Source of the DNA: Gibbula magus
Taxonomy: Eukaryota; Mollusca; Gastropoda; Trochida; Trochidae
NCBI GenBank assembly: GCA_936450465.1
Contig: OW388305.1
Coordinates: 37,147,187-37,211,186 of the forward strand
Reading direction: 5' to 3'
DNA length: 64,000 bases
The position numbers and the translations under genes are program-made. Numbering within the stretch: position 1 is the first letter of the stretch; every line of letters begins with the position of its first letter. This document shows, piece after piece, positions 1 through 12,900 of this stretch. Below the pieces are notes generated by a model. It saw only the letters and a program-made list of their open reading frames with translations. It did no database searches and was not told where the DNA came from.

Positions 1-1888
1 GACTCAAGATTCGTTCTTACAGAGACACGCACAACCAATTTGGCCAAAAAGCACGAGAAATATTCTAAGTCAAAGATCTCCACTAATTATACACCTCGAC
101 AGCGAGCCTCATATCTTTCTTAAAACTGCATATTTCAGCACCAAACTTGGCTGAGGTGTTTATTACATTGTGTTCTACCGACTGGTCATTTCAAATGTAC
201 TCTATCTGTCTTAGTTCGGACTCAAGATTCGTTCTTACAGAGACACGCACAACCAATTTGGCCAAAAAGCACGAGAAATATTCTAAGTCAAAGATCTCCA
301 CTAATTATACACCTCGACAGCGAGCCTCATATTTTTCTTAAAACTGCATATTTCAGCACCAAACTTGGCTGAGATGTTTATTACATTGTGTTCTACCGAC
401 TGGTCTTTCAAATGTACTCTATCTGTCTTAGTTCGGACTCAAGATTCGTTCTTACAGAGACACGCACAACCAATTTGGCCAAAAAGCACGAGAAATATTC
501 TAAGTCAAAGATCTCCACTAATTATACACCTCGACAGCGAGCCTCATATTTTTCTTCAAACTGCATATTTCAGCACCAAACTTGGCTGAGATGTTTATTA
601 CATTGTGTTCTACCGACTGGTCTTTCAAATGTACTCTATCTGTCTTAGTTCGGACTCAAGATTCGTTCTTACAGAGACACGCACAGCCAATTTGGCCAAA
701 AATCACGAGAAATATTCTAAGTCAAAGATCTCCACTAATTATACAACTCGACAGCGAGCCTCATGTGTTTCTTCAAACTGCATATTTCAGCACCAAACTT
801 GGCTGAGATGTTTATTACATTGTGTTCTACCGACTGGTCATTTCAAATGTACTCTATCTGTCTTAGTTCGGACTCAAGATTCGTTCTTACAGAGACACGC
901 ACAACCAATTTGGCCAAAAAGCACGAGAAATATTCTAAGTCAAAGATCTCCACTAATTATACACCTCGACAGCGAGCCTCATGTGTATCTTCAAACTGCA
1001 TATTTCAGCACCAAACGTGGCTGAGATGTTTATTACATTGTGTTCTACCGACTGGTCATTTCAAATGTACTCTATCTGTCTTAGTTCGGACTCAAGATTC
1101 GTTCTTACAGAGACACGCACAACCAATTTGGCCAAAAAGCACGAGAAATATTCTAAGTCAAAGATCTCCACTAATTATACACCTCGACAGCGAGCCTCAT
1201 ATCTTTCTTAAAACTGCATATTTCAGCACCAAACTTGGCTGAGGTGTTTATTACATTGTGTTCTACCGACTGGTCATTTCAAATGTACTCTATCTGTCTT
1301 AGTTCGGACTCAAGATTCGTTCTTACAGAGACACGCACAACCAATTTGGCCAAAAAGAACGAGAAATATTCTAAGTCAAAGATCTCCACTAATTATACAC
1401 CTCGACAGCGAGCCTCATGTGTATCTTCAAACTGCATATTTCAGCACCAAACGTGGCTGAGATGTTTATTACATTGTGTTCTACCGACTGGTCATTTCAA
1501 ATGAACTCTATCTGTCTTAGTTCGGACTCAAGATTCGTTCTTACAGAGACACGCACAACCAATTTGGCCAAAAAGCACGAGAAATATTCTAAGTCAAAGA
1601 TCTCCACTAATTATACACCTCGACAGCGAGCCTCATGTGTATCTTCAAACTGCATATTTCAGCACCAAACGTGGCTGAGATGTTTATTACATTGTGTTCT
1701 ACCGACTGGTCATTTCAAATGTACTCTATCTGTCTTAGTTCGGACTCAAGATTCGTTCTTACAGAGACACGCACAACCAATTTGGCCAAAAAGCACGAGA
1801 AATATTCTAAGTCAAAGATCTCCACTAATTATACACCTCGACAGCGAGCCTCATATCTTTCTTAAAACTGCATATTTCAGCACCAAAC

Positions 1889-4800
1889 TTGGCTGAGGTG
1901 TTTATTACATTGTGTTCTACCGACTGGTCATTTCAAATATACTCTATCTGTCTTAGTTCGGACTCAAGATTCGTTCTTACAGAGACACGCACAACCAATT
2001 TGGCCAAAAAGCACGAGAAATATTCTAAGTCAAAGATCTCCACTAATTATACACCTCGACAGCGAGCCTCATATCTTTCTTAAAACTGCATATTTCAGCA
2101 CCAAACTTGGCTGAGATGTTTATTACATTGTGTTCTACCGACTGGTCATTTCAAATGTACTCTATCTGTCTTAGTTCGGACTCAAGATTCGTTCTTACAG
2201 AGACACGCACAACCAATTTGGCCAAAAAGCACGAGAAATATTCTAAGTCAAAGATCTCCACTAATTATACACCTCGACAGCGAGCCTCATATCTTTCTTA
2301 AAACTGCATATTTCAGCACCAAACTTGGCTGAGATGTTTATTACATTGTGTTCTACCGACTGGTCATTTCAAATGTACTCTATCTGTCTTAGTTCGGACT
2401 CAAGATTCGTTCTTACAGAGACACGCACAACCAATTTGGCCAAAAAGCACGAGAAATATTCTAAGTCAAAGATCTCCACTAATTATACACCTCGACAGCG
2501 AGCCTCATGTGTATCTTCAAACTGCATATTTCAGCACCAAACGTGGCTGAGATGTTTATTACATTGTGTTCTACCGACTGGTCATTTCAAATGTACTCTA
2601 TCTGTCTTAGTTCGGACTCAAGATTCGTTCTTACAGAGACACGCACAACCAATTTGGCCAAAAAGCACGAGAAATATTCTAAGTCAAAGATCTCCACTAA
2701 TTATACACCTCGACAGCGAGCCTCATATCTTTCTTAAAACTGCATATTTCAGAACCAAACTTGGCTGAGGTGTTTATTACATTGTGTTCTACCGACTGGT
2801 CATTTCAAATGTACTCTATCTGTCTTAGTTCGGACTCAAGATTCGTTCTTACAGAGACACGCACAACCAATTTGGCCAAAAAGCACGAGAAATATTCTAA
2901 GTCAAAGATCTCCACTAATTATACACCTCGACAGCGAGCCTCATATTTTTCTTAAAACTGCATATTTCAGCACCAAACTTGGCTGAGATGTTTATTACAT
3001 TGTGTTCTACCGACTGGTCTTTCAAATGTACTCTATCTGTCTTAGTTCGGACTCAAGATTCGTTCTTACAGAGACACGCACAGCCAATTTGGCCAAAAAT
3101 CACGAGAAATATTCTAAAAAAAAGATCTCCACTAATTATATACCTCGACAGCGAGCCTCATGTGTTTCTTCAAACAGCATATTTCAGCACCAAACTTTGC
3201 TGAGATGTGTATTACATTGTGTTCTACCGACTGGTCATTTCAAATGAACTCTATCTGTCTTAGTTCGGACTCAAGATTCGTTCTTACAGAGACACGCACA
3301 ACCAATTTGGCCAAAAAGCACGAGAAATATTCTAAGTCAAAGATCTCCACTAATTATACACCTCGACAGCGAGCCTCATATCTTTCTTAAAACTGCATAT
3401 TTCAGCACCAAACTTGGCTGAGGTGTTTATTACATTGTGTTCTACCGACTGGTCATTTCAAATATACTCTATCTGTCTTAGTTCGGACTCAAGATTCGTT
3501 CTTACAGAGACACGCACAACCAATTTGGCCAAAAAGCACGAGAAATATTCTAAGTCAAAGATCTCCACTAATTATACACCTCGACAGCGAGCCTCATATC
3601 TTTCTTAAAACTGCATATTTCAGCACCAAACTTGGCTGAGATGTTTATTACATTGTGTTCTACCGACTGGTCATTTCAAATGTACTCTATCTGTCTTAGT
3701 TCGGACTCAAGATTCGTTCTTACAGAGACACGCACAACCAATTTGGCCAAAAAGCACGAGAAATATTCTAAGTCAAAGATCTCCACTAATTATACACCTC
3801 GACAGCGAGCCTCATATCTTTCTTAAAACTGCATATTTCAGCACCAAACTTGGCTGAGATGTTTATTACATTGTGTTCTACCGACTGGTCATTTCAAATG
3901 TACTCTATCTGTCTTAGTTCGGACTCAAGATTCGTTCTTACAGAGACACGCACAACCAATTTGGCCAAAAAGCACGAGAAATATTCTAAGTCAAAGATCT
4001 CCACTAATTATACACCTCGACAGCGAGCCTCATGTGTATCTTCAAACTGCATATTTCAGCACCAAACGTGGCTGAGATGTTTATTACATTGTGTTCTACC
4101 GACTGGTCATTTCAAATGTACTCTATCTGTCTTAGTTCGGACTCAAGATTCGTTCTTACAGAGACACGCACAACCAATTTGGCCAAAAAGCACGAGAAAT
4201 ATTCTAAGTCAAAGATCTCCACTAATTATACACCTCGACAGCGAGCCTCATATCTTTCTTAAAACTGCATATTTCAGCACCAAACTTGGCTGAGGTGTTT
4301 ATTACATTGTGTTCTACCGACTGGTCATTTCAAATGTACTCTATCTGTCTTAGTTCGGACTCAAGATTCGTTCTTACAGAGACACGCACAACCAATTTGG
4401 CCAAAAAGCACGAGAAATATTCTAAGTCAAAGATCTCCACTAATTATACACCTCGACAGCGAGCCTCATATTTTTCTTAAAACTGCATATTTCAGCACCA
4501 AACTTGGCTGAGATGTTTATTACATTGTGTTCTACCGACTGGTCTTTCAAATGTACTCTATCTGTCTTAGTTCGGACTCAAGATTCGTTCTTACAGAGAC
4601 ACGCACAGCCAATTTGGCCAAAAATCACGAGAAATATTCTAAAAAAAAGATCTCCACTAATTATATACCTCGACAGCGAGCCTCATGTGTTTCTTCAAAC
4701 AGCATATTTCAGCACCAAACTTTGCTGAGATGTGTATTACATTGTGTTCTACCGACTGGTCATTTCAAATGAACTCTATCTGTCTTAGTTCGGACTCAAG

Positions 4801-4938
4801 ATTCGTTCTTACAGAGACACGCACAACCAATTTGGCCAAAAAGCACGAGAAATATTCTAAGTCAAAGATCTCCACTAATTATACACCTCGACAGCGAGCC
4901 TCATATCTTTCTAAAAACTGCATATTTCAGCACCAAAC
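1889..4938. repeat. Two copies of a 7-monomer (1525-bp) higher-order repeat
   Basis: Monomer variants at 1889, 2107, 2325, 2507, 2761, 2979 and 3160 recur in the same order at 3414, 3632, 3850, 4032, 4286, 4504 and 4685, a constant shift of 1525 bp. Shared private changes include TCAAATATACTC (at 1889+ and 3414+) and TTCTAAAAAAAAGATC (at 2979+ and 4504+). One single-base difference between copies is AGAACC near 2755 against AGCACC in the second copy. Confidence 0.9.
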
Positions 4939-6680
4939 TTGGCTGAGGTGTTTATTACATTGTGTTCTACCGACTGGTCATTTCAAATATACTCTATCTG
5001 TCTTAGTTCGGACTCAAGATTCGTTCTTACAGAGACACGCACAACCAATTTGGCCAAAAAGCACGAGAAATATTCTAAGTCAAAGATCTCCACTAATTAT
5101 ACACCTCGACAGCGAGCCTCATATCTTTCTTAAAACTGCATATTTCAGCACCAAACTTGGCTGAGTTGTTTATTACATTGTGTTCTACCGACTGGTCATT
5201 TCAAATTTACTCTATCTGTCTTAGTTCGGACTCAAGATTCGTTCTTACAGAGACACGCACAACCAATTTGGCCAAAAAGCACGAGAAATATTCTAAGTCA
5301 AAGATCTCCACTAATTATACACCTCGACAGCGAGCCTCATATTTTTCTTAAAACTGCATATTTCAGCACCAAACTTGGCTGAGATGTTTATTACATTGTG
5401 TTCTACCGACTGGTCTTTCAAATGTACTCTATCTGTCTTAGTTCGGACTCAAGATTCGTTCTTACAGAGACACGCACAGCCAATTTGGCCAAAAATCACG
5501 AGAAATATTCTAAACCAAAGATCTCCACTAATTATATACCTCGACAGCGAGCCTCATGTGTTTCTTCAAACAGCATATTTCAGCACCAAACTTTGCTGAG
5601 ATGTGTATTACATTGTGTTCTACCGACTGGTCATTTCAAATGAACTCTATCTGTCTTAGTTCGGACTCAAGATTCGTTCTTACAGAGACACGCACAACCA
5701 ATTTGGCCAAAAAGCACGAGAAATATTCTAAGTCAAAGATCTCCACTAATTATACACCTCGACAGCGAGCCTCATATCTTTCTTAAAACTGCATATTTCA
5801 GCACCAAACTTGGCTGAGGTGTTTATTACATTGTGTTCTACCGACTGGTCATTTCAAATATACTCTATCTGTCTTAGTTCGGACTCAAGATTCGTTCTTA
5901 CAGAGACACGCACAACCAATTTGGCCAAAAAGCACGAGAAATATTCTAAGTCAAAGATCTCCACTAATTATACACCTCGACAGCGAGCCTCATATCTTTC
6001 TTAAAACTGCATATTTCAGCACCAAACTTGGCTGAGATGTTTATTACATTGTGTTCTACCGACTGGTCATTTCAAATGTACTCTATCTGTCTTAGTTCGG
6101 ACTCAAGATTCGTTCTTACAGAGACACGCACAACCAATTTGGCCAAAAAGCACGAGAAATATTCTAAGTCAAAGATCTCCACTAATTATACACCTCGACA
6201 GCGAGCCTCATATTTTTCTTAAAACTGCATATTTCAGCACCAAACTTGGCTGAGATGTTTATTACATTGTGTTCTACCGACTGGTCTTTCAAATGTACTC
6301 TATCTGTCTTAGTTCGGACTCAAGATTCGTTCTTACAGAGACACGCACAGCCAATTTGGCCAAAAATCACGAGAAATATTCTAAACCAAAGATCTCCACT
6401 AATTATATACCTCGACAGCGAGCCTCATGTGTTTCTTCAAACAGCATATTTCAGCACCAAACTTTGCTGAGATGTGTATTACATTGTGTTCTACCGACTG
6501 GTCATTTCAAATGAACTCTATCTGTCTTAGTTCGGACTCAAGATTCGTTCTTACAGAGACACGCACAACCAATTTGGCCAAAAAGCACGAGAAATATTCT
6601 AAGTCAAAGATCTCCACTAATTATACACCTCGACAGCGAGCCTCATATCTTTCTTAAAACTGCATATTTCAGCACCAAAC
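4939..6680. repeat. Two copies of a 4-monomer (871-bp) higher-order repeat
   Basis: The variant order from 4939 (TCAAATATACTC, then the CATATTTTTCTTAAAAC type, then TTCTAAACCAAAG, then TCAAATGAACTC) repeats at 5810 with a shift of 871 bp, which is three 218-bp monomers and one 217-bp monomer. It is derived from the neighbouring 7-mer family because the same diagnostic monomers are reused. Confidence 0.85.
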
Positions 6681-7298
6681 TTGGCTGAGGTGTTTATTAC
6701 ATTGTGTTCTACCGACTGGTCATTTCAAATATACTCTATCTGTCTTAGTTCGGACTCAAGATTCGTTCTTACAGAGACACGCACAACCAATTTGGCCAAA
6801 AAGCACGAGAAATATTCTAAGTCAAAGATCTCCACTAATTATACACCTCGACAGCGAGCCTCATATCTTTCTTAAAACTGCATATTTCAGCACCAAACTT
6901 GGCTGAGGTGTTTATTACATTGTGTTCTACCGACTGGTCATTTCAAATATACTCTATCTGTCTTAGTTCGGACTCAAGATTCGTTCTTACAGAGACACGC
7001 ACAACCAATTTGGCCAAAAAGCACGAGAAATATTCTAAGTCAAAGATCTCCACTAATTATACACCTCGACAGCGAGCCTCATGTGTATCTTCAAACTGCA
7101 TATTTCAGCACCAAACGTGGCTGAGATGTTTATTACATTGTGTTCTACCGACTGGTCATTTCAAATGTACTCTATCTGTCTTAGTTCGGACTCAAGATTC
7201 GTTCTTACAGAGACACGCACAACCAATTTGGCCTAAAAGCACGAGAAATATTCTAAGTCAAAGATCTCCACTAATTATACACCTCGACAGCGAGCCTC

Positions 7299-9908
7299 AT
7301 GTGTTTCTTCAAACTGCATATTTCAGCACCAAACTTGGCTGAGATGTTTATTACATTGTGTTCTACCGACTGGTCATTTCAAATGTACTCTATCTGTCTT
7401 AGTTCGGACTCAAGATTCGTTCTTACAGAGACACGCACAACCAATTTGGCCAAAAAGCACGAGAAATATTCTAAGTCAAAGATCTCCACTAATTATACAC
7501 CTCGACAGCGAGCCTCATATCTTTCTTAAAACTGCATATTTCAGCACCAAACTTGGCTGAGGTGTTTATTACATTGTGTTCTACCGACTGGTCTTTCAAA
7601 TGTACTCAATCTGTCTTAGTTCGGACTCAAGATTCGTTCTTACAGAGACACGCACAGCCAATTTGGCCAAAAATCACGAGAAATATTCTAAATCAAAGAT
7701 CTCCACTAATTAAACACCTCGACAGCGAGCCTCATGTGTTTCTTCAAACAGCATATTTCAGCACCAAACTTGGCTGAGGTGTTTATTACATTGTGTTCTA
7801 CCGACTGGTCTTTCAAATGTACTCTATCTGTCTTAGTTCGGACTCAAGATTCGTTCTTACAGAGACACGCACAACCAATTTGGCCTAAAAGCACGAGAAA
7901 TATTCTAAGTCAAAGATCTCCACTAATTATACACCTCGACAGCGAGCCTCATGTGTTTCTTCAAACTGCATATTTCAGCACCAAACTTGGCTGAGATGTT
8001 TATTACATTGTGTTCTACCGACTTGTCATTTCAAATGTACTCTATCTGTCTTAGTTCGGACTCAAGATTCGTTCTTACAGAGACACGCACAACCAATTTG
8101 GCCAAAAAGCACGAGAAATATTCAAAGTCAAAGATCTCCACTAATTATACACATCGACAGCGAGCCTCATATTTTTCTTCAAACTGCATATTTCAGCACC
8201 AAACTTGGCTGAGATGTTTATTACATTGTGTTCTACCGACTGGTCTTTCAAATGTACTCTATCTGTCTTAGTTCGGACTCAAGATTCGTTCTTACAGAGA
8301 CACGCACAGCCAATTTGGCCAAAAATCACGAGAAATATTCTAAACCAAAGATCTCCACTAATTATACACCTCGACAGCGAGCCTCATGTGTTTCTTCAAA
8401 CAGCATATTTCAGCACCAAACTTTGCTGAGATGTTTATTACATTGTGTTCTACCGACTGGTCATTTCAAATGTACTCTATCTGTCTTAGTTCGGACTCAA
8501 GATTCGTTCTTACAGAGACACGCACAACCAATTTGGCCAAAAAGCACGAGAAATATTCAAAGTCAAAGATCTCCACTAATTATACACCTCGACAGCGAGC
8601 CTCATGTGTTTCTTCAAACTGCATATTTCAGCACCAAACTTGGCTGAGATGTTTATTACATTGTGTTCTACCGACTGGTCATTTCAAATGTACTCTATCT
8701 GTCTTAGTTCGGACTCAAGATTCGTTCTTACAGAGACACGCACAACCAATTTGGCCAAAAAGCACGAGAAATATTCTAAGTCAAAGATCTCCACTAATTA
8801 TACACCTCGACAGCGAGCCTCATATCTTTCTTAAAACTGCATATTTCAGCACCAAACTTGGCTGAGGTGTTTATTACATTGTGTTCTACCGACTGGTCTT
8901 TCAAATGTACTCAATCTGTCTTAGTTCGGACTCAAGATTCGTTCTTACAGAGACACGCACAGCCAATTTGGCCAAAAATCACGAGAAATATTCTAAATCA
9001 AAGATCTCCACTAATTAAACACCTCGACAGCGAGCCTCATGTGTTTCTTCAAACAGCATATTTCAGCACCAAACTTGGCTGAGGTGTTTATTACATTGTG
9101 TTCTACCGACTGGTCTTTCAAATGTACTCTATCTGTCTTAGTTCGGACTCAAGATTCGTTCTTACAGAGACACGCACAACCAATTTGGCCTAAAAGCACG
9201 AGAAATATTCTAAGTCAAAGATCTCCACTAATTATACACCTCGACAGCGAGCCTCATGTGTTTCTTCAAACTGCATATTTCAGCACCAAACTTGGCTGAG
9301 ATGTTTATTACATTGTGTTCTACCGACTTGTCATTTCAAATGTACTCTATCTGTCTTAGTTCGGACTCAAGATTCGTTCTTACAGAGACACGCACAACCA
9401 ATTTGGCCAAAAAGCACGAGAAATATTCTAAGTCAAAGATCTCCACTAATTATACACCTCGACAGCGAGCCTCATATTTTTCTTCAAACTGCATATTTCA
9501 GCACCAAACTTGGCTGAGATGTTTATTACATTGTGTTCTACCGACTGGTCTTTCAAATGTACTCTATCTGTCTTAGTTCGGACTCAAGATTCGTTCTTAC
9601 AGAGACACGCACAGCCAATTTGGCCAAAAATCACGAGAAATATTCTAAACCAAAGATCTCCACTAATTATACACCTCGACAGCGAGCCTCATGTGTTTCT
9701 TCAAACAGCATATTTCAGCACCAAACTTTGCTGAGATGTTTATTACATTGTGTTCTACCGACTGGTCATTTCAAATGTACTCTATCTGTCTTAGTTCGGA
9801 CTCAAGATTCGTTCTTACAGAGACACGCACAACCAATTTGGCCAAAAAGCACGAGAAATATTCAAAGTCAAAGATCTCCACTAATTATACACCTCGACAG
9901 CGAGCCTC
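7299..9908. repeat. Two copies of a 6-monomer (1305-bp) higher-order repeat
   Basis: Monomers starting at 7299, 7553, 7734, 7951, 8205 and 8386 recur at 8604, 8858, 9039, 9256, 9510 and 9691, a constant shift of 1305 bp (three 217-bp and three 218-bp units). Diagnostic shared changes are ACTCAATCTGTC in the second monomer and GACTTGTCATTTC in the fourth. Confidence 0.88.
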
Positions 9909-12900
9909 ATGTGTTTCTTCAAACTGCATATTTCAGCACCAAACTTGGCTGAGATGTGTATTACATTGTGTTCTACCGACTGGTCATTTCAAATGTACTC
10001 TATCTGTCTTAGTTCGGACTCAAGATTCGTTCTTACAGAGACACGCACAGCCAATTTGGCCAAAAATCACGAGAAATATTCTAAATCAAAGATCTCCACT
10101 AATTAAACACCTCGACAGCGAGCCTCATGTGTTTCTTCAAACAGCATATTTCAGCACCAAACTTGGCTGAGATGTTTATTACATTGTGTTCTACCGACTG
10201 GTCATTTCAAATGTACTCTATCTGTCTTAGTTCGGACTCAAGATTCGTTCTTACAGAGACACGCACAACCAATTTGGCCAAAAAGCACGAGAAATATTCT
10301 AAGTCAAAGATCTCCACTAATTATACACCTCGACAGCGAGCCTCATATTTTTCTTCAAACTGCATATTCAGCACCAAACTTGGCCTAGATGTTTATTACA
10401 TTGTGTTCTACCGACTGGTCTTTCAAATGTACTCTATCTGTCTTAGTTCGGACTCAAGATTCGTTCTTACAGAGACACGCACAGCCAATTTGGCCAAGAA
10501 TCACGAGAAATATTCTAAACCAAAGATCTCCACTAATTAAACACCTCGACAGCGAGCCTCATGTGTTTCTTCAAACAGCATATTTCAGCACCAAACTTTG
10601 CTGAGATGTTTATTACATTGTGTTCTACCGACTGGTCATTTCAAATGTACTCTATCTGTCTTAGTTCGGACTCAAGATTCGTTCTTACAGAGACACGCAC
10701 AACCAATTTGGCCAAAAAGCACGAGAAATATTCTAAGTCAAAGATCTCCACTAATTATACACCTCGACAGCGAGCCTCATGTTTTTTTTCAAACTGCATA
10801 TTTCAGCACCAAACTTGGCTGAGATGTTTATTACATTGTGTTCTACCGACTGGTCATTTCAAATGTACTCTATCTGTCTTAGTTCGGACTCAAGATTCGT
10901 TCTTACAGAGACACGCACAGCCAATTTGGCCAAAAATCACGAGAAATATTCTAAATCAAAGATCTCCACTAATTAAACACCTCGACAGCGAGCCTCATGT
11001 GTTTCTTCAAACAGCGTATTTCAGCACCAAACTTGGCTGAGATGTTTATTACATTGTGTTCTACCGACTGGTCATTTCAAATGTACTCTATCTGTCTTAG
11101 TTCGGACTCAAGATTCGTTCTTACAGAGACACGCACAACCAATTTGGCCTAAAAGCACGAGAAATATTCTAAGTCAAAGATCTCCACTAATTATACACCT
11201 CGACAGCGAGCCTCATGTGTTTCTTCAAACTGAATATTTCAGCACCAAACTTGGCTGAGATGTTTATTACATTGTGTTCTACCGACTGGTCATTTCAAAT
11301 GTACTCTATCTGTCTTAGTTCGGACTCAAGATTCGTTCTTACAGAGACACGCACAACCAATTTGGCCAAAAATCACGAGAAATATTCTAAACCAAAGATC
11401 TCCACTAATTAAACACCTCGACAGCGAGCCTCATGTGTTTCTTCAAACAGCATATTTCAGCACCAAACTTTGCTGAAATGTTTATTACATTGTGTTCTAC
11501 CGACTGGTCATTTCAAATGTACTCTATCTGTCTTAGTTCGGACTCAAGATTCGTTCTTACAGAGACACGCACAACCAATTTGGCCAAAAAGCACGAGAAA
11601 TATTCTAAGTCAAAGATCTCCACTAATTATACACCTCGACAGCGAGCCTCATGTGTTTCTTCAAACTGCATATTTCAGCACCAAACTTGGCTGAGATGTT
11701 TATTACATTGTGTTCTACCGACTGGTCTTTCAAATGTACTCTATCTGTCTTAGTTCGGACTCAAGATTCGTTCTTACAGAGACACGCACAACCAATTTGG
11801 CCAAAAAGCACGAGAAATATTCTAAGTCAAAGATCTCCACTAATTATACACCTCGACAGCGAGCCTCATATTTTTCTTCAAACTGCATATTTCAGCACCA
11901 AACTTGGCTGAGATGTTTATTACATTGTGTTCTACCGACTGGTCTTTCAAATGTACTCTATCTGTCTTAGTTCGGACTCAAGATTCGTTCTTACAGAGAC
12001 ACGCACATCCAATTTGGCCAAAAATCACGAAAAATATTCTAAATCAAAGATCTCCACTAATTATACACCTCGACAGCGAGCCTCATGTGTTTCTTCGAAC
12101 AGCATATTTCAGCACCAAACTTGGCTGAGATGTTTATTACATTGTGTTCTACCGACTGGTCTTTCAAATGTACTCTATCTGTCTTAGTTCGGACTCAAGA
12201 TTCGTTCTTACAGAGACACGCACAGCCAATTTGGCCAAAAATCACGAGAAATATTCTAAGTCAAAGAACTCCACTAATTATACACCTCGACAGCGAGCCT
12301 CATATTTTTCTTCAAACTGCATATTTCAGCACCAAACTTGGCTGAGATGTTTATTACATTGTGTTCTACCGACTGGTCTTTCAAATGTACTCTATCTGTC
12401 TTAGTTCGGACTCAAGATTCGTTCTTACAGAGACACGCACAGCCAATTTGGCCAAAAATCACGAGAAATATTCTAAATCAAAGATCTCCACTAATTAAAC
12501 ACCTCGACAGCGAGCCTCATATTTTTCTTCAAACTGCATATTTCAGCACCAAACTTGGCTGAGATGTTTATTACATTGTGTTCTACCGACTGGTCTTTCA
12601 AATGTACTCTATCTGTCTTAGTTCGGACTCAAGATTCGTTCTTACAGAGACACGCACAGCCAATTTGGCCAAAAATCACGAGAAATATTCTAAACCAAAG
12701 ATCTCCACTAATTATACACCTCGACAGCGAGCCTCATGTGTTTCTTCAAACAGCATATTTCAGCACCAAACTTTGCTGAGATGTTTATTACATTGTGTTC
12801 TACCGACTGGTCATTTCAAATGTACTCTATCTGTCTTAGTTCGGACTCAAGATTCGTTCTTACAGAGACACGCACAACCAATTTGGCCAAAAAGCACGAG

